Notes: generated by a model from the letters alone, not told the origin. A DNA stretch of 9,521 nucleotides from Patescibacteria group bacterium (GCA_018817205.1 JAHIUE010000097.1:1-9521), one strand, 5' to 3'. Shown: positions 1 through 7,153, counted from the stretch's first letter. Numbers and translations are program-made.

Positions 1-1646
1 AATTTACAAAAGAAGCAGGTAAGAAAAAACAGGTTTTTTCCCATTTGGCGGAAGAAGTTGAAGAAGCATTGCTTTCCGAAGTTTCCAAAATTATCAAGGA
101 GAAAGTTGAGAAGGCTTTATTTGATAATGAACATCCCTGGCATGAGGCAACCGGTGATCAGATTAAAAAGGATTTGACTCTTCAGTATGCGGAAACTCTA
201 ACACCGCAAATTATTTCCGGAATTTTTGATAAAGTTGCCAAGGAGATTTTGCATGAAACGGTTTTAGAAAAGGACAAAAGGGTCGACGGTAGGAGTATGG
301 ATGAAATCAGACCGATCGAGATGGAAATTGGAATTTTACCCAGAACCCATGGCAGCGCCCTTTTCCAAAGGGGAGATACACAGATTTTATCTGTGGTAAC
401 TTTGGGAGCACCTTCCTTGGAACAGACTTTGGATGGTATGGAAGGCGAGAGGCAAAAAAGGTTTATGCATCATTACAACATGGGTATTAATCCTTTTGCG
501 GTGGGAGAGGTAAAAAGGCTGGGTCCGCCTACAAGGCGAGATATCGGACACGGGTCTTTGGCAGAAAAAGCGTTTAAATACCAGATTCCGGCAGAGGATA
601 AGTTTCCTTATGCCATAAGAGTTGTTTCAGAAGTGATGGCGGCCAATGCCTCCACTTCCATGGCAGCGATTTGTGCCACAAACCTGGCTCTTTTAAATGC
701 CGGCGTATCTCTCTCTGAATCTGTTGCCGGTATTGCATTAGGATTATTTTCAAATGATAAGAAATTTCAGGTAGTTACTGATATGAGGGCGGTGGAGGAT
801 TTTTACGGGGAAATGGATTTTAAGGTGGCAGGGACTAAAAACGGGGTGACTGCCATACAAATGGATACCAAGCTTGAAGGGCTTTCTTTTGACATTATTA
901 AACAAGCGCTTGAAATGGGTAAGCTAGCAAGACTTAAGATTTTGGAAGAGATGAACCAAATTGTGCCTGCGGCAGGACCTTTATCCCCCCATGCGCCCAG
1001 AGTGGAGATGCTGCACATCAAACCGGAAGAAATAGGTTTACTTATTGGACCCGGGGGTAAGAATATCAATGCCATTATTGCCAAAACAGGCGCTCAAATT
1101 GACATAGAAGATGATGGGACGGTTATGGTTTCAGGGACGGATTCATCCGGCGTAGATAAGGCAATTGAGGCTGTACAGGGTATGTTTAAAACTTTTAATG
1201 TGGGGGATGAATTGACTGGTAAAGTGGTCAGACTTGCTCCTTTCGGGGCTTTTGTGGAAATTGCCCCCGGCAAAGATGGGCTGGTTCATATTTCTCAAAT
1301 GGCTTCCGGGCATGTTGAGCGTCCGGAGGATGTGGTTTCCGAAGGACAGGAAGTAAAAGTCAGAGTGACGGATGTTGGTCCTGACGGCAAGATTGGTTTA
1401 TCCATGCTTTTTGGTGCGGATATTAAACCTGAATCTGAAGGAAGGCCACGTTCCGGTGGAGGATTTAGACCACGGCCTTCTTTTGGCGATAGACCAAGAC
1501 CTTCGTTCGGAAGTAGACCACGGCCTTCTTTTGGCGGAGAAAGACGAAGTAGCGGATTTAACAGAAGCAGACCAGGTGGGCGTCCTAGCTTTGATAGGAA
1601 CCGTGGCGGCGGAGACCGAGGCGGTAGAGGCGGTTTTAACCGCTAA
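1..1646 (+). CDS. pnp: Polyribonucleotide nucleotidyltransferase (PNPase), 5' end missing
   Basis: PNPase degrades RNA 3'-to-5' by phosphorolysis, releasing nucleoside diphosphates, normally as a cytoplasmic trimer. The reading frame is open from base 3, so the start and most of the first RNase PH domain lie upstream; about 547 residues are visible. In order they are the all-helical linker (to about base 260), the second, catalytic RNase PH domain (about 279-960), a KH domain (about 1008-1190, GxxG loop GPGG at 1047-1058) and an S1 domain (about 1203-1410). The second RNase PH domain has RVDGR at 279-293, a RTHGSALF block from 342, Ser-Thr-Ser at 651-659 in the phosphate-binding loop, and the metal-binding Asp pair (798-800, 816-818) matching D486/D492 of the E. 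coli enzyme. Unusually, the S1 domain is followed by a tail of about 70 residues (about 1437-1643) rich in Arg, Gly, Pro, Ser and Phe, including three RPRPSFG repeats and RGG motifs. Such tails usually bind RNA or partners. The gene is followed by a Lon-like ATPase and RNase J. Confidence 0.97.
   Translation, partial: FTKEAGKKKQVFSHLAEEVEEALLSEVSKIIKEKVEKALFDNEHPWHEATGDQIKKDLTLQYAETLTPQIISGIFDKVAKEILHETVLEKDKRVDGRSMDEIRPIEMEIGILPRTHGSALFQRGDTQILSVVTLGAPSLEQTLDGMEGERQKRFMHHYNMGINPFAVGEVKRLGPPTRRDIGHGSLAEKAFKYQIPAEDKFPYAIRVVSEVMAANASTSMAAICATNLALLNAGVSLSESVAGIALGLFSNDKKFQVVTDMRAVEDFYGEMDFKVAGTKNGVTAIQMDTKLEGLSFDIIKQALEMGKLARLKILEEMNQIVPAAGPLSPHAPRVEMLHIKPEEIGLLIGPGGKNINAIIAKTGAQIDIEDDGTVMVSGTDSSGVDKAIEAVQGMFKTFNVGDELTGKVVRLAPFGAFVEIAPGKDGLVHISQMASGHVERPEDVVSEGQEVKVRVTDVGPDGKIGLSMLFGADIKPESEGRPRSGGGFRPRPSFGDRPRPSFGSRPRPSFGGERRSSGFNRSRPGGRPSFDRNRGGGDRGGRGGFNR
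1467..1538 (+). repeat. Three 24-bp in-frame tandem repeats in the pnp tail
   Basis: Units at 1467-1490, 1491-1514 and 1515-1538 each encode RPRPSFG plus one variable residue (D, S, G). The first and third units are almost identical in DNA (23 bases match from 1466 and from 1514). The middle one differs at synonymous positions. This suggests recent duplication of a unit that is kept as protein. It is a coding repeat and not a CRISPR. Confidence 0.9.
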
Positions 1647-1650
1647 GTGA

Positions 1651-1656
1651 TAGAAT
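1651..1656 (+). promoter_or_regulatory. Extended -10 box (TGA-TAGAAT) before the Lon-like gene
   Basis: TAGAAT matches the sigma-70 -10 consensus at 5 of 6 positions and is preceded by TGA, which fits the TGn extension. It lies in the 17-base gap after the pnp stop and ends 7 bases before the ATG at 1664. The predicted transcript start would be about 1663, leaving essentially no leader. No Shine-Dalgarno site is present. Confidence 0.5.
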
Positions 1657-1663
1657 ATTTGTG

Positions 1664-2689
1664 ATGGAACAATCTGCCCAAGCGACAATTCAAGAATTAA
1701 AAATCAAAGTCCAACAGGCTAATTTACCTCCCGAGATTTCTGAAAAGCTTTTAAATTTATTGCTTTCACCTGGCAGTGGAGCAGAGCTTTCCGGCCTTAT
1801 AACTTATATAAATTTTGTAATTTCTTTGCCTTTTTCCAAATTATCCCAGGATATCTTGGATATAAATAGGGCAAAGCAGATCTTAGACAAAAACCATCAT
1901 GGTCTGCAATCCGTCAAGAGTAGAATTTTAGAATATCTCTCGGTATTAATTTTGCATAAACAGAAAGGCGAGGCAAACAGTTTCCATGCACCCATACTGG
2001 CTTTTATCGGTTTGGTGGGAACAGGCAAGACTTCCCTTGCATATTCTATTGCCGAAAGTCTGGGAAGATCCCTTATAAGAATTCCTTTTGGGGGGCTAGG
2101 GGATCCCGTTTCTCTTAGGGGACAATCGCGCCTTAGGCCTGATGCCGAACCGGGTCAAATTATCAAGGCCGTAAGATCTATCAAAGTCAGCAATCCTGTT
2201 ATACTACTAGATGAAATAGACAGAGTGGCAATGGAACATAGGGTTGATATCATGGGGGTGTTGGTGGAACTGCTTGATCCTGCCCAGAACCAGGCATTTC
2301 TAGATCATTATTTGGATTTTCCCTATGATTTGTCGCAAGTTTTATTTATTGCTACAGCCAATAATACCGGCAATATTGCCACCGCGGTTTTAGACAGATT
2401 GGAACCAATTCAAATGCCTTCCTATTCTGATGAGGAAAAGCTTATTATAGGTAAAGATTATCTTTTACCAAAAGCAATTGATGAGGCAGGGCTTGATAAA
2501 AATATTTTAAGTATTGATGAGGCTTGCTGGCCACAGATCCTTAGACCATTGGGTTTTGACTCGGGGATCAGGTCGCTTCACAGGTCTTTGCAGGCAATGT
2601 GCCGAAAAATTGCCATGAAAAAAGTGTCGGGCGAAGTAGGACCGTTTAAAATAACTGGTGAGAATTTAGGAGAATATTTGTCAGTATGA
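1664..2689 (+). CDS. Protease-less Lon-type AAA+ ATPase
   Basis: This protein of 341 residues matches only the middle of Lon protease: the helical linker before the ATPase (about residues 8-75, including a LPFSK motif like Lon's LPWSK) followed by the AAA+ core and lid. The ATPase residues are all present: Walker A GLVGTGKT (116-123), Walker B VILLDE (179-184), sensor-1 Asn in ATANN (about 233), arginine finger in LDRLE (R245) and sensor-2 Arg in SGIRSL (R303). The N-terminal substrate-binding LAN domain and the Ser-Lys protease domain are absent, and the protein stops exactly where the protease domain would begin. The pore loops also differ from Lon: the Tyr-Ile of pore loop 1 is Arg-Pro (158-159), and the conserved RGDPASALLE of pore loop 2 reads RVDIMGVLVE. 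ATP hydrolysis is therefore likely, but ordinary threading of substrates is doubtful. A GTG at 1661 is an alternative start; I prefer ATG 1664 because the -10 box puts the transcript start at about 1663. The gene lies between pnp and the RNase J gene and overlaps the latter by ATGA. Its function is unknown. Confidence 0.9.
   Translation: MEQSAQATIQELKIKVQQANLPPEISEKLLNLLLSPGSGAELSGLITYINFVISLPFSKLSQDILDINRAKQILDKNHHGLQSVKSRILEYLSVLILHKQKGEANSFHAPILAFIGLVGTGKTSLAYSIAESLGRSLIRIPFGGLGDPVSLRGQSRLRPDAEPGQIIKAVRSIKVSNPVILLDEIDRVAMEHRVDIMGVLVELLDPAQNQAFLDHYLDFPYDLSQVLFIATANNTGNIATAVLDRLEPIQMPSYSDEEKLIIGKDYLLPKAIDEAGLDKNILSIDEACWPQILRPLGFDSGIRSLHRSLQAMCRKIAMKKVSGEVGPFKITGENLGEYLSV
2667..2672 (+). promoter_or_regulatory. 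Shine-Dalgarno-like site for RNase J
   Basis: TAGGAG lies 13 bases before the RNase J ATG, inside the end of the Lon-like gene. The spacing is longer than usual. It is the only clear Shine-Dalgarno match at any gene start in this window, and it occurs at the only start without a good -10 box, where stop and start codons overlap. Translational coupling with the upstream gene is the likely reading. Confidence 0.4.
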
Positions 2690-4380
2690 AAACATTTAAA
2701 CCAAAGTTTATACCACAACTGAATAGTAGCCAAGTACTCAAAATTATTCCATTAGGTGGTATTGGTGATGTGACCAAAAATATGTACGTGTATGAATACG
2801 GCGATGACATTATTATTGTTGACTGCGGTGTAGGTTTCCCTAATGAGGCTATGCCTGGGGTGGATTTGGTAATTCCTGATATTTCATATCTGCGGGACAA
2901 ACTGGATAAAGTCAGAGGTATTCTTATTACCCACGGGCACGAAGACCATATCGGCGGTTTACCTTACATCTGGCCAGAGATCCAGGCACCGGTTTATACC
3001 CAGAGACTCACGGCCGGTTTTATCCGGGCCAAATTTACCGAACACAACTTGCCCAAAAATAAAATTATTGAGGTCAAAATTGACCAGCATTTGGATCTGG
3101 GCAATTTCAGGATTTCTTTTTACCAGGTATCCCACTCTGTCCCGGATTCAACAGGTATTGTAATCAGGACTCCTGAAGGTTTAATCCTTCACCAGGCTGA
3201 TTTTAAGATTGACTGGACTCCGGTTTCCGGCCAGACGACTGATGTAGGCAAAGTTGCCCAGCTTGGGTATGAAGGAGTAAAGCTGCTACTCATTGATTGT
3301 TTGAGAGTGGAAAAACCCGGTTTTAACAAGTCGGAAAAATCAATTGAAGAATCTTTTGAGCAAGCATGTCTTGATACTTCAGGCAAGCTTTTGATTACCA
3401 TGACTTCATCGAATGTTTCCCGGATGCAACAAGCAATTAATGTGGCTCAGAAGTTAGGTCGGAAAGTGGCAGTAGTAGGGCGTTCCTTTGAAAACAATTT
3501 TCAAGTGTCCCGGGATTTGGGGTATTTAAAAGTTCCGCAAGGTATAATGATCGCACCTGATGCAATTTCTTCATTTGCCCCAAATAAACTTCTTATCCTG
3601 ATTGCCGGTGCCCAAGGGCAGTCTGATTCATCTCTTGTCAGAGTTGCCAACGAAGAGCACAAACTCCTTAAGCTTAAAGAAGAAGACAGCGTGGTGTTTT
3701 CCGCCGACCCGATCCCTTCTACGGAATCTGCGCAAAATGCGTTGATTGACTCTTTGTCGCGGCTTGGGGTGAATGTTTATTATTCGGGAGTGATGTCTGA
3801 CCTGCATGTTTCAGGCCATGCCGCACGTGAGGAACTCCGGTTAATGATTAATTTGATCAAACCTAAATTTCTGTTTCCGATTGGAGGAACTTTCCGGCAG
3901 ATGAAGGCTTTTTCCAAAATGTGCGCTGGTATGGGTTATGAAGCTAGACAAATTCTTAATGTCGAAGACGGGGATATACTGGAGCTAAAAGATGACAGAA
4001 TTAAATTGGCCGGTAGAGTTGATGTGCAAAATGTCTATGTGGACGGACTTGGTATTGGCGACATAGGTCATGTGGTTTTACGGGATAGGCAAAAGATGAG
4101 CGAAGAAGGGGTAGTGGTTGTTGTGGTATCGGTTGACCAGCATACGGGAGCGCCTGTTTCCGAAATAGATATTGTCTCCCGAGGTTTTGTTTTTGAGGAA
4201 ATGGCAAAAGATCTTCTGGAAGATGCAAGGGCAGTAGTGTCCGAAACTCTTAAAAAACATACACACAAAAATGCTGACTGGCGGTTTATCAGAAAAATGA
4301 TCGAAGATGCTCTGGAGAAATTTTTATATCAGGCAACCGAAAGGAGGCCAATGATATTACCCATGGTGATAGAGGTTTAA
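2686..4380 (+). CDS. rnj: Ribonuclease J (metallo-beta-lactamase/beta-CASP family), variant motif C
   Basis: RNase J degrades and matures RNA, acting as a 5'-to-3' exonuclease and endonuclease in many bacteria. The 564-residue length is normal. The N-terminal block (IIPLGGIGDVTKNMYV, 20-35) and metal motif HGHEDH (83-88), His150 (VSHSVPD) and Asp172 (ADFK) match the two-metal site of B. subtilis RNase J1 (H74/H76/D78/H79, H142, D164). The beta-CASP domain keeps motif B (HVSGHA, 374-379). It differs where J1 has PxHGExR: residues 398-404 read PIGGTFR, so the motif C metal-ligand His (H390 in J1) is Gly400 and the following Glu is Thr402. The usual QGEPM stretch is QGQSD (310-314). The C-terminal domain (about 445-564, DGLGIGDIG, SRGFVF, RRPMILP) is complete. 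The start codon overlaps the stop of the Lon-like gene as ATGA, so the two are probably translated together. The protein is probably active but may use altered metal binding; a changed specificity is possible. Confidence 0.95.
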   Translation: MKTFKPKFIPQLNSSQVLKIIPLGGIGDVTKNMYVYEYGDDIIIVDCGVGFPNEAMPGVDLVIPDISYLRDKLDKVRGILITHGHEDHIGGLPYIWPEIQAPVYTQRLTAGFIRAKFTEHNLPKNKIIEVKIDQHLDLGNFRISFYQVSHSVPDSTGIVIRTPEGLILHQADFKIDWTPVSGQTTDVGKVAQLGYEGVKLLLIDCLRVEKPGFNKSEKSIEESFEQACLDTSGKLLITMTSSNVSRMQQAINVAQKLGRKVAVVGRSFENNFQVSRDLGYLKVPQGIMIAPDAISSFAPNKLLILIAGAQGQSDSSLVRVANEEHKLLKLKEEDSVVFSADPIPSTESAQNALIDSLSRLGVNVYYSGVMSDLHVSGHAAREELRLMINLIKPKFLFPIGGTFRQMKAFSKMCAGMGYEARQILNVEDGDILELKDDRIKLAGRVDVQNVYVDGLGIGDIGHVVLRDRQKMSEEGVVVVVVSVDQHTGAPVSEIDIVSRGFVFEEMAKDLLEDARAVVSETLKKHTHKNADWRFIRKMIEDALEKFLYQATERRPMILPMVIEV

Positions 4381-4390
4381 GATCCCATAG

Positions 4391-4396
4391 TATAAT
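4391..4396 (+). promoter_or_regulatory. Upstream copy of a tandem -10 box before ftsK
   Basis: This is a perfect TATAAT, 10 bases upstream of a second perfect TATAAT. It is preceded by TAG rather than TGn. It would place a transcript start at about 4403, giving a leader of about 13 bases. It may be a secondary start site. Confidence 0.4.
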
Positions 4397-4400
4397 ATGT

Positions 4401-4406
4401 TATAAT
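4401..4406 (+). promoter_or_regulatory. Extended -10 box (TGT-TATAAT) before ftsK
   Basis: A perfect TATAAT with a TGn extension (TGT at 4398-4400) ends 9 bases before the ATG at 4416. The predicted transcript start is about 4413. No -35 consensus is visible at 17-base spacing and there is no Shine-Dalgarno site. Confidence 0.55.
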
Positions 4407-4415
4407 TAATAATAT

Positions 4416-6509
4416 ATGGCAAGAAGAAGATCAATTTATAAGTTACCGAAGATTAAACTGCGACACAGAACTATAACTGCCGTTGGTACGTTGGTAGCCT
4501 TCAGTTTGGCAACCCTATCGACAGTTGCATTGCTCACACATTCTCAGGCTCTTATCTTTTGGAAAGATTTCTTGGGCGAATATATGGGATTTGCCAAGGT
4601 AGTGGCTCCAATCATATTTTTGCTATGTGGATTGGTTTTAACCAAAGCAAGATGGAAAATAGCGCAAACTAATGTACTCTTGGGATTTGTATTGATAATT
4701 CTCTCTGCAACTTCCTTGATAGCAGCAGTGAAGCTGGAAAAAGGTGGGTTAATTGGCCAAACTTTATGGACGGAATTGTCCTCTTTTGTGACGCCGCTCG
4801 GGGCCTTGGCTCTTCTGGTACTGGTTTTCTTGATTGGTTTGGTTGTTCTATTTAATACTTCGCTCCAGCGCATTTTTGCAATTTTTGTTTGGTTTTTTAA
4901 TATCCTGCGGGCAGTGTATAAAACAATTTTTCTAAGACCTAGAACTTTCGAGGCGAAACATATCCCAATTAAAGTTTCCGGAGTAGATGAGCGTCCGTCT
5001 CCCAAATCTTCGCTCCCTCTTCGTAAAGAATCGATCATTGCAGATGTTTTGGTACAAAATGTGGCCGGACAGAGTAATATTTGGAAATACCCGCACCTTT
5101 CACTTCTTTCTGACAAAGTAGGGACAGCCGCAGATAGAGGTGATGTTAAAAGAAACGCCAGTATTATTGAAAAGACTTTGGATTCTTTCGGAATACAGGC
5201 AGATGTGGCAGAGGTAAATGGCGGCCCGGCAGTTACCCAATACGCCTTGAAAATTTCAGCAGGGACTAAGATTTCCAAGATCGCCAACCTGCAGCATGAT
5301 TTAGCGTTGGCTTTGGCAACTCCTACAGGTACTGTTCGGATTGAGGCTCCTATTCCGGGAAAATCTTTAGTAGGCATAGAAGTGCCTAATCGTTCTCTGG
5401 AAATAGTCGGACTGAAAAATATCCTATCCTCTGAAGAAATGGCCCGTCATAAATCCAAACTGACAGTGGTATTGGGACGGGATACATCTTCAAAACCGGT
5501 AGTGGTAGATGTGGATAAGATGCCGCATGTTTTGATTGCCGGGACAACCGGCTCAGGTAAATCAGTTTTGATAAATGCAGTTATCGCCTCACTTTTGTTT
5601 AGAAACTCGCCCGATGAGTTAAAATTGATTTTAATTGATCCTAAAAGGGTGGAGTTGACTAATTTTAACAATATCCCTCATCTTTTGACACCGGTTATTA
5701 CCGAGCCTGAAAAGATTTTATCTTCTTTAAAATGGGCCATGGCCGAGATGGATAGACGCTATAAATTATTCCAATCCGTAGGGGTTAGGAATATTGCCGG
5801 CTATAATGAGATGTCTGGTTTTCAGGCTCTTCCTTATATTGTTATTATTGTTGATGAACTTTCTGATCTGATGATGTTTGCCCCCGTAGAGATCGAAGAT
5901 GCCATAACCAGAATTGCCCAACTAGCGAGGGCTACCGGAATCCATCTGGTAGTGGCAACACAGCGGCCTTCTGTTGATGTTATCACAGGACTTATTAAAG
6001 CCAATATCCCCTGTAGGATCGCTTTTAATGTTTCTTCCATGGTTGACTCGCGGGTTATTCTGGACGGACCCGGAGCGGAAAAACTGCTTGGAAGAGGAGA
6101 CATGTTGTTTTTGCCTCCTGATGCATCAAAACCGATGCGTATACAGGGAGTATTTGTGCAGGATGATGAGATTAATAATTTAATTAAATACTTAAAATCC
6201 ACAGGGATTGCCCCGCAGTATACTCAAGAAGTAACGGAGATGCCTTTGGGCAGGATGGGCGGAAGAGATACAGGAGAAAGAGATGAACTGTTCGAGGAGG
6301 CGGTCAGAACTATCTGTCAATATGACAGAGCTTCGGCATCGCTGCTTCAGCGAAGATTAAAAGTAGGATATGCCCGGGCAGCCAGAATTTTGGATGAATT
6401 GGAGGTAGCGGGAATTGTAGGTCCGGGAGATGGTAGCAAGCCCCGGGATGTACTGGTCCGGAATGCCGATGAATACTTCGCCACTCAACAACAAAGCACA
6501 AATTCTTAA
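4416..6509 (+). CDS. ftsK: DNA translocase FtsK/SpoIIIE
   Basis: FtsK pumps chromosomal DNA at the division septum using ATP and coordinates dimer resolution with cell division. The protein has 697 residues. A basic N-terminus is followed by four predicted membrane helices (about 20-41, 60-77, 87-105, 124-146), a short linker of about 75 residues, and the motor. The motor contains Walker A GTTGSGKS (376-383), a following LILIDPKRVEL block, and Walker B VIIVDE (476-481). The C-terminal gamma winged helix (about 623-687) contains SLLQRRLKVGYARAARILDE, which carries the usual DNA-recognition residues, so directional loading on polar chromosomal sites is likely. The short linker and four-helix anchor resemble SpoIIIE-type rather than long-linker enterobacterial proteins. 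The gene starts 35 bases after the RNase J stop with its own tandem -10 boxes, so it is probably transcribed separately from the RNA-decay genes. It faces a convergent gene downstream. Confidence 0.97.
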   Translation: MARRRSIYKLPKIKLRHRTITAVGTLVAFSLATLSTVALLTHSQALIFWKDFLGEYMGFAKVVAPIIFLLCGLVLTKARWKIAQTNVLLGFVLIILSATSLIAAVKLEKGGLIGQTLWTELSSFVTPLGALALLVLVFLIGLVVLFNTSLQRIFAIFVWFFNILRAVYKTIFLRPRTFEAKHIPIKVSGVDERPSPKSSLPLRKESIIADVLVQNVAGQSNIWKYPHLSLLSDKVGTAADRGDVKRNASIIEKTLDSFGIQADVAEVNGGPAVTQYALKISAGTKISKIANLQHDLALALATPTGTVRIEAPIPGKSLVGIEVPNRSLEIVGLKNILSSEEMARHKSKLTVVLGRDTSSKPVVVDVDKMPHVLIAGTTGSGKSVLINAVIASLLFRNSPDELKLILIDPKRVELTNFNNIPHLLTPVITEPEKILSSLKWAMAEMDRRYKLFQSVGVRNIAGYNEMSGFQALPYIVIIVDELSDLMMFAPVEIEDAITRIAQLARATGIHLVVATQRPSVDVITGLIKANIPCRIAFNVSSMVDSRVILDGPGAEKLLGRGDMLFLPPDASKPMRIQGVFVQDDEINNLIKYLKSTGIAPQYTQEVTEMPLGRMGGRDTGERDELFEEAVRTICQYDRASASLLQRRLKVGYARAARILDELEVAGIVGPGDGSKPRDVLVRNADEYFATQQQSTNS

Positions 6510-6510
6510 A

Positions 6511-6527
6511 AGCAGCCATGAGTTGCT
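6511..6527. terminator. Hairpin between convergent ftsK and the minus-strand gene
   Basis: Bases 6511-6516 (AGCAGC) pair with 6522-6527 (GTTGCT) around a 5-base loop. In + strand RNA all six pairs form, one as G-U. On the - strand one pair is lost (A-C), but a run of four T follows directly. The hairpin fills the 18-base gap between the two stop codons. This suggests a weak bidirectional terminator, but the stem is short and the T tract poor. Confidence 0.3.
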
Positions 6528-7145
6528 CTATTTAACAGATCTTGCTTTGGATAAATGATTGAGACTAAATCTTTGTGGTAATGGGGGCGGAAGAGCTTGC
6601 GCTATAGTATATTTTGTTACTCCCAAATTGCCCCGATGGACCCTAATAGGAAAATCAGTCGGTAAACATAATAACGGGACGTCGCCTCTTCTCATAGAGA
6701 ATAAAGCTTGACTATTGATAGCTAACTCTGGTGTATATTTTGTATTGTTATATAACATAGCTTCAATAAAGCTAGATCCATATTTTGCAACATAAGATTT
6801 TTCGCCTCTTGGGTATAAAAAATATGCTTGAGTAAAAGTCCAATTATCCTCGGTGTAGAAATCTATTCCTTCTAGCGGATATAAACCTATGCAATTGCCA
6901 ATTTCTAAATCCAAATCATCTCTCGCGCAGACTAATTTTTTTTCGTCTCTGGCTAAGGATTTTTGGAGTTTTACTATCGGGGATTCGATCCATCTCGCTC
7001 TATAGTATAGTTCTGCTATCCTGTTTGCTATTCTATCTATTAAGCTTTTGTTTGGTTTAACTTTTTCTCGGATTAATAATTCTGTTGAACTTTTTGATTG
7101 TTCTAATTTTTCTAATTTTGCAAAAAGCGCTTCAATATCAGCCAT
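6528..7145 (-). CDS. Hypothetical protein with N-terminal coiled coil
   Basis: I do not recognise this 205-residue protein. Residues 1 to about 80 are rich in Leu, Glu, Lys and Arg with heptad-like spacing (IEALFAKLEKLEQ; IANRIAELYYRARWIE; LQKSLARDEKKL) and probably form a helical hairpin or coiled coil. The rest (about 85-205) looks like a compact, mixed, aromatic-rich domain with GIDFYTEDNWTFTQAYFLYP and a proline-rich PPPLPQR near the end. There is no signal peptide, clear membrane helix or metal motif; three Cys are scattered (about residues 73, 84 and 158). It is the only gene on the minus strand, set between housekeeping genes. It is convergent with ftsK and shares a 56-base divergent promoter region with the tsaC-like gene. 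The ATG is supported by a perfect -10 box 8 bases upstream. The long open frame, proper promoter and hairpin after the stop argue for a real gene, perhaps an accessory insertion. Confidence 0.75.
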   Translation of the reverse strand: MADIEALFAKLEKLEQSKSSTELLIREKVKPNKSLIDRIANRIAELYYRARWIESPIVKLQKSLARDEKKLVCARDDLDLEIGNCIGLYPLEGIDFYTEDNWTFTQAYFLYPRGEKSYVAKYGSSFIEAMLYNNTKYTPELAINSQALFSMRRGDVPLLCLPTDFPIRVHRGNLGVTKYTIAQALPPPLPQRFSLNHLSKARSVK

Positions 7146-7153
7146 AAGCGGAG

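Noticed and set aside
1..44. TTG at base 45 as a pnp start codon
   Set aside because: The frame stays open upstream to base 3 with PNPase-like residues, and the first RNase PH domain is missing, so the gene simply enters from outside the window.
1466..1538. Regular repeats that could suggest a CRISPR array
   Set aside because: Units are directly adjacent with no spacers, they keep the reading frame and encode RPRPSFG.
1372..1688. Overlapping frames on both strands across the pnp tail
   Set aside because: They arise from the repetitive Arg/Gly codons of the PNPase tail. The in-frame PNPase continuation explains the DNA.
2646..2900. Minus-strand frame across the Lon-like/RNase J junction
   Set aside because: It is antisense to conserved RNase J motifs and has no supporting signal.
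3543..3548. TATAAT inside the RNase J gene
   Set aside because: It is mid-gene with no start codon of a plausible gene after it. It is kept in mind as background: TATAAT does occur by chance here, so the start-site pattern needs a genome-wide test.
4544..5377. Long open frame (277 codons) on the minus strand
   Set aside because: It lies wholly antisense to the ftsK membrane and linker region, has no family motif and no promoter box near its start, and reads as a shadow of FtsK codon bias.
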